Below are positions 1 through 5,863 of a stretch of 6,573 nt of DNA, piece by piece. The notes below the pieces were generated by a model. It did no database searches, was not told the DNA's origin, and worked only from the letters and a program-made list of their open reading frames with translations. Source of the DNA: Chitinophagaceae bacterium (GTDB lineage: Bacteria > Bacteroidota > Bacteroidia > Chitinophagales > Chitinophagaceae); NCBI GenBank assembly GCA_947481355.1, contig CANKGM010000118.1:1-6573 (forward strand), read 5' to 3'. The stretch's first letter is position 1, and each line of letters starts with the position of its first letter. Made by a program: the position numbers and the translations under genes.

Positions 1-893
1 GACATGCCGAGGCTTATATTACAGACATGGATACCTATAGGCAAAAGATCCGTGAAACACTACAATGGGGAGGAGATCAGTTGCTTTTACAAGGAGGGCA
101 CCACCCAGAACTCGGACTTGACTTTTACACAAAAATATTCAAGGAAATAAAAAATGAGTTCCCGGACATTAGACTTCATACGCTTGGTCCACCTGAAGTT
201 GCTCATATTACCAAACTCGAAAAGTCCACCCATACCGAAGTACTCATTGCACTAAAAGAAGCGGGAATGAATTCCCTTCCAGGTGCTGGAGCTGAAATAT
301 TAGTTGATCGTGTACGTAAATTAGTAAGTAATGGAAAGTGTGGAGCGCAAGAATGGCTTGATGTGATGGCTGCTGCTCATCAACTCAATATCACAACTTC
401 TGCAACAATGATGTTTGGTCATGTAGAAACACTTGAAGAACGATTTGAACACTTGATAAAGCTTCGCGAAGTACAAGCTAGGAAACCAGAAAGTGCAAAA
501 GGATTTTTGGCTTTTATCCCATGGACATTCCAGGATGTAGATACATTACTCACAAAAATTAGAGGAGTACAGAACTTAACAACAGGTGAAGAGTATATTA
601 GAATGATTGCAATCAGTCGCATTATGCTCCCTAATATTAAAAACATTCAAGCTTCATGGCTTACTGTTGGGAAAAAAATTGCTCAGATATGTCTACATGC
701 TGGTGCTAATGATTTTGGAAGCATCATGCTTGAAGAAAATGTTGTAAGTGCAGCAGGTGCCCCGCATAGATTTACCTACAAATCAATCCAAGAAGCAATA
801 ACTGAAGCTGGGTTTGAACCACAACTACGTAATCAGGAATATGAATGGAGGGAGATTCCTGCTTCGATACAAGAACAGGTAATCAATTACTAA
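1..893 (+). CDS. mqnC: Cyclic dehypoxanthine futalosine synthase MqnC (5'-truncated by window edge)
   Basis: This is a radical-SAM enzyme of the futalosine route to menaquinone, which cyclises dehypoxanthine futalosine to its cyclic form in the cytoplasm. The reading frame is open from base 3, before the first ATG at 27, and those upstream codons (H-A-E-A-Y-I-T-D) read as typical family sequence, so the ATG at 27 is internal. 296 residues are visible. Family members are roughly 360-390 residues, so about 70-90 residues are missing, including the CxxxCxxC cluster motif expected just left of the window. Family landmarks, numbered from base 27, are LLLQGGHHPEL (19-29), the GMNSLPGAGAEILVDR region (80-95), TMMFGHVET (127-135), AFIPWTFQ (163-170), ASWLTVGKKIAQ (210-221) and GANDFGSIMLEENVVSAAG (226-244). 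The stop is TAA at 891-893. No terminator follows, so read-through into pxpB is possible. MqnC is favoured over the related MqnE by the overall match to these landmarks. Confidence 0.92.
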   Translation, partial: HAEAYITDMDTYRQKIRETLQWGGDQLLLQGGHHPELGLDFYTKIFKEIKNEFPDIRLHTLGPPEVAHITKLEKSTHTEVLIALKEAGMNSLPGAGAEILVDRVRKLVSNGKCGAQEWLDVMAAAHQLNITTSATMMFGHVETLEERFEHLIKLREVQARKPESAKGFLAFIPWTFQDVDTLLTKIRGVQNLTTGEEYIRMIAISRIMLPNIKNIQASWLTVGKKIAQICLHAGANDFGSIMLEENVVSAAGAPHRFTYKSIQEAITEAGFEPQLRNQEYEWREIPASIQEQVINY

Positions 894-953
894 TATCTCA
901 TAGTATGTTCACTCGTGAATAATCAACTATCATAATTAGTGCTACTTTCGAGT

Positions 954-1649
954 ATGATCATTCCGAGAATATATAGCATACATGATCAGGCGATAACCAT
1001 CGAATTTTCTCAAACAATTGATGAACAGATCAACATGCAAGTCATTGCATGGCAATACGAAATTGAATCCAATCCTTTCCCAGGATTCATCGAATGCGTT
1101 CCCGCTTATAGTAGCTTAACTATTTATGTTAATTCAGATTGCAATATTGATGACCTTAAAAATCATTTACAGAAGAAAATAAACATAACTGAAAATAAAA
1201 ATCACTTTAACGTATTCTCAAACAATCAAGATGCAAAAACCATAGAAATACCAGTTTGTTATGATAGTGAGTTTGGTTTCGATCTACCTTGGCTTTCTAA
1301 CACATTAAAATTGAGTATTGAAGAAATCATACAACTTCACTCAGAACATATTTATAGGGTATATATGATAGGTTTTATACCTGGGTTTCCTTACATGGGT
1401 GTATTACCTGCTCAATTAGAGACTTCAAGAAAACAAAATCCATCGTTGAAAATTCCTACAGGAAGTATTGGAGTAGCAGGAAAACAAACTGGCATTTACC
1501 CAGCAGAAATTCCTGGAGGATGGCATATTATTGGAAAAACACCACTAACGATTTTTGATAAGTCAAGTGAATCAATATGCCTTCTAAAAGCAGGAGATCG
1601 TGTGAAGTTTATCCCTATTACAAAAAAAGAATTTGACCAATTTCAATGA
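954..1649 (+). CDS. pxpB: 5-oxoprolinase subunit PxpB (KipI / allophanate hydrolase subunit 1 family)
   Basis: This is one of three subunits of the ATP-dependent 5-oxoprolinase PxpABC, which opens 5-oxoproline to glutamate in the cytoplasm. With the ATG at 954 the protein has 231 residues, close to the family norm. An N-terminal domain includes PGFIECVPAYSSL (43-55). The C-terminal cyclophilin-like domain shows H129 and H132, MIGFIPGFPYMG (138-149) and a GSIGVAGKQTGIYP stretch (170-183), followed by IPGGWHIIGKTPL (186-198); these are the hallmark motifs of the family. A GTG at 939 would add five residues (MLLSS), but ATG 954 gives a family-like start and neither has a clear Shine-Dalgarno. 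The stop overlaps the start of pxpC (ATGA, 1646-1649), which implies translational coupling. The Bacillus subtilis homologue KipI also inhibits the sporulation kinase KinA; nothing here suggests that role. The 60-bp gap to mqnC holds no clear terminator or promoter. Confidence 0.93.
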   Translation: MIIPRIYSIHDQAITIEFSQTIDEQINMQVIAWQYEIESNPFPGFIECVPAYSSLTIYVNSDCNIDDLKNHLQKKINITENKNHFNVFSNNQDAKTIEIPVCYDSEFGFDLPWLSNTLKLSIEEIIQLHSEHIYRVYMIGFIPGFPYMGVLPAQLETSRKQNPSLKIPTGSIGVAGKQTGIYPAEIPGGWHIIGKTPLTIFDKSSESICLLKAGDRVKFIPITKKEFDQFQ

Positions 1650-2641
1650 GCATCACTATTTTAAAACCAGGTATCTCAGCGAGTATTCAAGACTTGGGTA
1701 GATGGCATTACCAAAAATTTGGTATACCTGTTGGAGGTGTTATGGATAAATTTTCAGCCAGTGTTGCAAACATTATTTGTGGCAATGAAGTCAATGATGC
1801 AATTATAGAATTGACTCTTCATGGAACTGAAATAGTATTTAATGAAGATGCTTATTGTTGTATTTCTGGACATGGGTGCACTGCATATATCAATGACACT
1901 AAAATTCAATTTGATAGACTGATAAAAATTAAAGCATTTAGTATTTTAAAAACAAAGCCAACACGTTATGGATGCAGAGCCTACTTAGCTATTGCTGGTG
2001 GATTCCATCTAAATAAAATTATGGGTTCAGTATCAACCTATGTCCCTTCTAGTATTGGTGGAATAAATGGGAGAAACCTAATCACGGGAGATATAATACA
2101 CTTCACTCATAAAATAAATAAAACACAAAAAGATAATACCATACAAATAAGTGAAAGTGATTTTGCGTATGCCAACTGGCATATTAATATTACACATCAA
2201 CATAGTGAGTCAAATCAGACTACGATAAACTGTGTAATAGGACCTGAGTGGAGTCTATTTAATGAGTCATCACAACACTCTTTATTCAACACATCCTTTA
2301 CAGTTTCAAATGACTCAAACAGAATGGGCTATCGATTAGGAGGAAATGAGCTTTCACTAATCCAAAAACTAGAAATGATTTCTTCAGCAGTTGCAATGGG
2401 AATTATCCAAGTCACTCCGAAAGGACAACCCATTATCCTGATGGCGGACGCACAAACTATTGGTGGATACCCACGAATAGCTAGGGTCTGTGCTGCTGAT
2501 CTTCCAAAACTTGCACAATGTAGACCGGGTGATATAATCTCATTCAATCACATTACAGAAAATGAGTCTTTTCATAAACTAAGTGGAATACAGAAAAAAA
2601 TCGATCAACTCAAGATTAGTGTAGAAATGACAAATCAATAA
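1646..2641 (+). CDS. pxpC: 5-oxoprolinase subunit PxpC (KipA / biotin-dependent carboxyltransferase-like family)
   Basis: This is the third-domain subunit of 5-oxoprolinase, related to allophanate hydrolase subunit 2 and to the C-terminal part of urea carboxylase, and often auto-annotated as a 'biotin-dependent carboxyltransferase'. At 331 residues it is a normal full length. Visible family motifs are PGISASIQDLGR (8-19), GIPVGGVMD (26-34), AYLAIAGGF (112-120), STYVPSSIGGINGR (130-143), GPEW (199-202), SNDSNRMGYRLGG (221-233), a Q-V-T-P-K-G-Q-P stretch (255-262) continuing as MADAQTIGGYPRIARV (266-281), and CRPGD (292-296). The start at 1646 is fixed by the 4-base overlap with pxpB. There is no Shine-Dalgarno, which fits coupling to the upstream gene. 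In this context the neighbours pxpB and pxpA make 5-oxoprolinase far more likely than urea or allophanate metabolism. The gene converges on the reverse-strand propeller gene 65 bp downstream. Confidence 0.93.
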   Translation: MSITILKPGISASIQDLGRWHYQKFGIPVGGVMDKFSASVANIICGNEVNDAIIELTLHGTEIVFNEDAYCCISGHGCTAYINDTKIQFDRLIKIKAFSILKTKPTRYGCRAYLAIAGGFHLNKIMGSVSTYVPSSIGGINGRNLITGDIIHFTHKINKTQKDNTIQISESDFAYANWHINITHQHSESNQTTINCVIGPEWSLFNESSQHSLFNTSFTVSNDSNRMGYRLGGNELSLIQKLEMISSAVAMGIIQVTPKGQPIILMADAQTIGGYPRIARVCAADLPKLAQCRPGDIISFNHITENESFHKLSGIQKKIDQLKISVEMTNQ

Positions 2642-2650
2642 AGTCGATTT

Positions 2651-2684
2651 AAAAAAAATCCCTGACACCGATATGGGTCAGGGA
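2651..2684 (-). terminator. Intrinsic terminator of the NHL propeller gene
   Basis: Read on the reverse strand, an 8-bp perfect stem TCCCTGAC / GTCAGGGA (bases 2684-2677 pairing with 2666-2659) encloses a 10-base loop. It is followed at once by eight T residues (the complement of A2651-2658). The hairpin begins about 22 bases after the stop codon of the reverse-strand gene at 2707. On the forward strand the hairpin is followed by CAGTATCATT rather than a T tract, so it should work mainly for the reverse gene, although it also sits between two convergent genes. Confidence 0.88.
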
Positions 2685-2706
2685 CAGTATCATTAGCTTT
2701 GAAATA

Positions 2707-3816
2707 TTATACGCGAGTCAATTTAATTGGTGTAGTACGATTTGCATTCCACTGGCATACATAGATGCTTTGATCTTCATCAATACATACATCATGTCCA
2801 TGTTTAAATACTTTAGACTCGTGTTGAAATGTTTGTTGAAGGATGCCATTCTTATATACAGGGGCAGTTCCACCTGGACTTGCCAATACTTTATAATTTG
2901 TATCTAATATGGTTAAAAATCCAGAACCATCATCAATTTGTTTCCCTTGGGCATCTTTAGACCAACAAACTCCAGCATAAAGTACTTGACCATGTATAAC
3001 AGGTCTGCATACATACATACCAGGCGTGTCAATTCGCTTAATAAACTTGCCATCAAGTGTAAATACTTTGAAACAGCATTCACCTCTAGAGGTACAAACT
3101 AAAACTGGATTACTTTTATCCCGATCATCAATAACAACACCATGAGCACATTCAAGATTATGATCTGGATTAGCATTATTATGACCACCAAATTTTCTGA
3201 TAAAGCGGCCTTTGCTATCAAAATGAATGATGTAATCTGAACCATATCCATCAGCCACATAAATATCTCCGTTAGGAGCTACGGCCGTTTCAGTTGGATG
3301 ATATGCTTCGTCATCTTTATATATTCCTATTGCATGAGGCTGAGGCAATGAAAAAATAATTCTCCCTTTAATATTGGTCTTAACCACATTACCAGGCTGA
3401 GATTTTGACTCTCCGGCAAGATTTGTATAAAACCCATTATCAACAAGTAATAGAAAATCTTCACCATTTTCTTTGCTTATGGTAAGTCCATGTCCTGCAG
3501 GATAAGATGCACCCCATGAATCCAACAATTGCCCAGATTTATCAAACACCAAAATATTATTATGGGTGTCATCGCCAATCATAATCAAGCGACCCTGACT
3601 ATCCTGAACCATTTCATGACAATTGTTTACAGGGTGAGTGCTAGAACTAATTTTTGCCCAGCCATGGTCTATTTTATAAGTAAACCCATTGTGCCCAAGG
3701 ATTAATTCTTCAGGCTGTCTGTTTTTATTTAAAATTGAAAAGGCAAACGATTTGCTGGCAAGCAAACTAGCTGATGCGACAGCTGTTGATTGGATAAATG
3801 TTCTTCTTGTTTTCAT
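2707..3816 (-). CDS. Exported (Tat-type signal) NHL-repeat / six-bladed beta-propeller protein
   Basis: This is a 369-residue protein predicted to be exported to the periplasm or cell surface; its substrate and function are not recognised. The N-terminus MKTRRTFIQS has the twin-arginine pattern (T-R-R-x-F-I), followed by a mild hydrophobic stretch (11-20) and a likely cleavage after S-F-A (23-25). NHL/propeller blades recur through the rest: QDSQGRLIMIGD (71-82), YHPTETAVAPNGDIYVADG (172-190), FDSKGRFIRKFGG (199-211), FTLDGKFIKRID (252-263) and HDVCIDEDQSIYVCQW (341-356). Histidines open several blades (H67, H109, H173, H225, H341), as in the peptidyl-alpha-hydroxyglycine alpha-amidating lyase fold. 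There are nine cysteines and none at a lipobox position. The stop is at 2707, with a strong terminator behind it. The gene lies backwards between pxpC and pxpA and shares a divergent spacer with pxpA. Alternative readings are a generic NHL scaffold or a lyase-like enzyme; the fold is secure, the activity is not. Confidence 0.85.
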   Translation of the reverse strand: MKTRRTFIQSTAVASASLLASKSFAFSILNKNRQPEELILGHNGFTYKIDHGWAKISSSTHPVNNCHEMVQDSQGRLIMIGDDTHNNILVFDKSGQLLDSWGASYPAGHGLTISKENGEDFLLLVDNGFYTNLAGESKSQPGNVVKTNIKGRIIFSLPQPHAIGIYKDDEAYHPTETAVAPNGDIYVADGYGSDYIIHFDSKGRFIRKFGGHNNANPDHNLECAHGVVIDDRDKSNPVLVCTSRGECCFKVFTLDGKFIKRIDTPGMYVCRPVIHGQVLYAGVCWSKDAQGKQIDDGSGFLTILDTNYKVLASPGGTAPVYKNGILQQTFQHESKVFKHGHDVCIDEDQSIYVCQWNANRTTPIKLTRV

Positions 3817-3925
3817 ATTATGAATATAATGATTTTTCTGATTTTTATACTCAGAGGCAATTAATTTTATAGTTTATAAAGTGTTTAGCGAACAGAGAGC
3901 AATGATCTTCCTTATCTTGTACGTG
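3817..3925. promoter_or_regulatory. Divergent AT-rich spacer between the NHL gene and pxpA
   Basis: This 109-bp spacer must hold the start signals for the reverse-strand propeller gene and probably those for pxpA. It is very AT-rich. TAGTTTA at 3870-3876 resembles the Bacteroidota -7 element (TAnnTTTG) on the forward strand, but no matching TTTG upstream element is seen. An AT-only inverted repeat, ATTAT-GAAT-ATAAT (3817-3830), abuts the propeller start codon. No exact promoter can be fixed by eye; the regulatory role is inferred from gene orientation. Confidence 0.4.
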
Positions 3926-4672
3926 ATGAACAAAACAATCGACCTCAATTGTGATATGGGAGAAGGCTACCCAACAGATCCGTTGATCATGCCTTTCATC
4001 AGTTCTGTTAATATCGCATGCGGATCTCATGCAGGAGATGAAGAAATAATAAAAAATACGATAAAGTTGGCCATGCAATTTGATGTGGCCATAGGAGCAC
4101 ACCCCTCTTACCCAGATCGAGAAAATTTTGGGAGAAAGTCAATAGAAATAGCGGAAGAAGCTTTAAGCAGTTCAATAATTGAACAAATTATGCTAGTTAA
4201 ATCAATTGCCGAAAGCATGGGAGCGAGATTAAAACATATTAAACCCCATGGAGCATTATATAATCGCTCTGCTATAGAAGAAAATGTTGCAACAATTATT
4301 GCAAAAGCCGTAAGACAAATTGATGAAAATTTGTATCTATATGGATTGCCAAATAGTAAATCTGAGCAAGCGGCAAATCGAGAAGGGCTGATTTTTTGGA
4401 GAGAAGGCTTTGCAGATAGAACATATCAGTCAAATGGTAGTTTAACTCCTCGTACTGAAAAGAATGCTATGATAGAAGACATTGATCATGCATTGTATCA
4501 GGTAATTGATATGATTACTCAGAATAAAGTAAAGCCAATTTCTGGAGATGATATTCCAATTCAGATAGAAACAATTTGTATACATGGAGATGCTGATAAA
4601 GCCTTTGAATTTGCAAAGCATATCCATCTTGGATTGATTAAAAATGAAATATTAATAAGCAGCATAAAATGA
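3926..4672 (+). CDS. pxpA: 5-oxoprolinase subunit PxpA (LamB/YcsF family)
   Basis: This is the 5-oxoprolinase subunit of the LamB/YcsF family, which acts with PxpB and PxpC to hydrolyse 5-oxoproline to glutamate at the cost of ATP. With the ATG at 3926 it has 248 residues, close to the approximately 245-255 usual for the family. Characteristic motifs are DLNCDMGEGY (6-15), NIACGSHAGD (29-38), GAHPSYPDRENFGR (57-70), HIKPHGALYN (104-113), EGFADRTYQSNGSLTPR (160-176) and ICIHGDADKA (217-226); the conserved Asp, His and Lys residues in them are all present. Upstream in-frame starts (GTG 3881, ATG 3902) would add 15 or 8 residues of non-family sequence. ATG 3926 is chosen because family members begin a few residues before the DLNCD motif. 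ATG 3902 does have a purine-rich GAGAG in front of it, so it is not excluded. The stop overlaps the transporter start (ATGA, 4669-4672), so the two are probably translated together. Confidence 0.94.
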   Translation: MNKTIDLNCDMGEGYPTDPLIMPFISSVNIACGSHAGDEEIIKNTIKLAMQFDVAIGAHPSYPDRENFGRKSIEIAEEALSSSIIEQIMLVKSIAESMGARLKHIKPHGALYNRSAIEENVATIIAKAVRQIDENLYLYGLPNSKSEQAANREGLIFWREGFADRTYQSNGSLTPRTEKNAMIEDIDHALYQVIDMITQNKVKPISGDDIPIQIETICIHGDADKAFEFAKHIHLGLIKNEILISSIK

Positions 4673-5859
4673 AAAGTAAAAAATTAAGCTTTAACTATTT
4701 TATACACTCCCCAATCATTGCTGCAGCATTTTTAATGGCAACTTCAGCAATTGGCCCAGGATTCCTAACCCAAACAGCTGTTTTTACCAATACCTTATTA
4801 GCCAGCTTTGGATTTATTATTCTCATATCCATCTTACTTGATATCGGAGCTCAGTTGAATATTTGGAAAATATTGGGCGCGAGCGGAATGCGAGCACAAG
4901 TTCTTGCCAATAAAATTATTCCAGGTTCAGGCTATATCTTAACGTTACTAATTGTAATTGGTGGTATTGCATTCAATACTGGAAATTTGGGAGGAGCTGG
5001 ACTTGGCTTAAATGTAATCACAGGATGGACTACAGAAACAGGTGCACTAATCAGTGCAATCATTGCAATAATTATTTTCATAAATAAAGAATCACTTAAG
5101 TGGATGGATGTTTTTGCAAAAGCATTAGGCATGATTATGATAGCTCTAACACTCTATGTGGTATTCATATCAAAACCCCCTCTTGGAGAAGCCCTACATA
5201 AAAGTATTCTACCAGATAAAATTGATTTTTTAGCAATCATCACCTTAGTGGGCGGAACAGTTGGCGGTTATATAAGTTTTGCAGGAGCACATAGATTAAT
5301 AGATGCTGGACTAACTGGTGCAGAACATTCAAAAGAAGTGGGTCGTTCTGCCATCTCAGCTATTCTTATTGCATCAACCATGCGCATACTTTTATTCCTA
5401 GCTGCGCTAGGCGTTGTATCCAAAGGGCTATCACTAGACAGTTCAAATCCAGCTGCATCTGTATTTCAGCTAGCTGCCGGAAACATAGGTTATATAATTT
5501 TTGGGATTATAATGTGGAGTGCTGCAATCACTTCAGTAGTGGGATCTGCTTATACTTCCATTTCTTTTCTAAAATCATTTCATCAGTTGATTGAAAAATA
5601 TGAAAAGGGATTACTAGTTGGATTTGTGTTGGTTTCACTTTCAATTTTTATTTATGTTGGAAAACCAGTGAAAACATTAGTCTTTGTTGGCGCATTAAAT
5701 GGGTTTATACTCCCGCTTGCATTAGGGATAGTACTACTTTCTATACGCAATAAAAAAATAATAGGGGAGTATAAACATCCCCTATGGTTGACTGTTTTTG
5801 GACTGCTTGTCATGTCAGCAACAATATTTGTTGGTCTAAAAGCAGCATTAAGTTTTTAA
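4669..5859 (+). CDS. Nramp-family (YcsG-like) inner-membrane transporter lacking the canonical metal-binding motifs
   Basis: This is a 396-residue integral membrane protein with about eleven hydrophobic segments (near residues 12-40, 44-63, 86-106, 124-140, 148-167, 186-206, 228-250, 271-297, 313-331, 335-358 and 371-392), the usual count for the Nramp fold. The first helix carries AIGPGFLTQTAVF (27-39), and helix 6 carries VGGTVGGYISFAGAH (194-208). In true Mn/Fe Nramp carriers these helices bear DPGN and MPH. By hand alignment the equivalents here are T-N-T-L (40-43) and G-G-Y (199-201), so the metal ligands look absent. The gene is coupled to pxpA by a 4-base overlap. In Bacillus subtilis the Nramp homologue ycsG likewise follows the pxpA homologue ycsF. 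The inferred role is uptake of 5-oxoproline or a related compound, or of an ion the enzyme needs; the substrate is not shown by the sequence. The fold assignment is secure; automated 'divalent metal transporter' labels should be treated with care. Confidence 0.85.
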   Translation: MKSKKLSFNYFIHSPIIAAAFLMATSAIGPGFLTQTAVFTNTLLASFGFIILISILLDIGAQLNIWKILGASGMRAQVLANKIIPGSGYILTLLIVIGGIAFNTGNLGGAGLGLNVITGWTTETGALISAIIAIIIFINKESLKWMDVFAKALGMIMIALTLYVVFISKPPLGEALHKSILPDKIDFLAIITLVGGTVGGYISFAGAHRLIDAGLTGAEHSKEVGRSAISAILIASTMRILLFLAALGVVSKGLSLDSSNPAASVFQLAAGNIGYIIFGIIMWSAAITSVVGSAYTSISFLKSFHQLIEKYEKGLLVGFVLVSLSIFIYVGKPVKTLVFVGALNGFILPLALGIVLLSIRNKKIIGEYKHPLWLTVFGLLVMSATIFVGLKAALSF

Positions 5860-5863
5860 GAAA

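Noticed and set aside
419..646. Reverse-strand open frame of 75 codons inside mqnC
   Set aside because: It lies wholly within a well-conserved gene in another frame and its product shows no recognisable features.
908..919. TTCAC-TC-GTGAA dyad after mqnC as a terminator
   Set aside because: The stem is short, the two-base loop is strained and no T tract follows on the forward strand.
943..954. TACT-TTCG-AGTA hairpin with a UUCG-type loop touching the pxpB start codon
   Set aside because: It has only four weak base pairs and no extension on either side; too small to claim as a regulatory structure.
2329..2547. Reverse-strand open frame inside pxpC
   Set aside because: It covers the most conserved pxpC motifs on the other strand; it is a shadow of those codons.
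3817..3830. ATTAT-GAAT-ATAAT inverted repeat as an operator
   Set aside because: It is made almost entirely of A and T in an AT-rich spacer, where such dyads arise by chance.
3851..4102. Reverse-strand open frame over the pxpA start and spacer
   Set aside because: It overlaps the conserved N-terminal motifs of pxpA and would displace the divergent promoter region; the product is unlike any known protein I recognise.
4442..4627. Reverse-strand open frame inside the 3' part of pxpA
   Set aside because: It is antisense to conserved pxpA sequence, with no start signal or recognisable product.
4932..5132. Reverse-strand open frame inside the transporter gene
   Set aside because: It is antisense to membrane-helix codons, which readily give long hydrophobic shadow frames.
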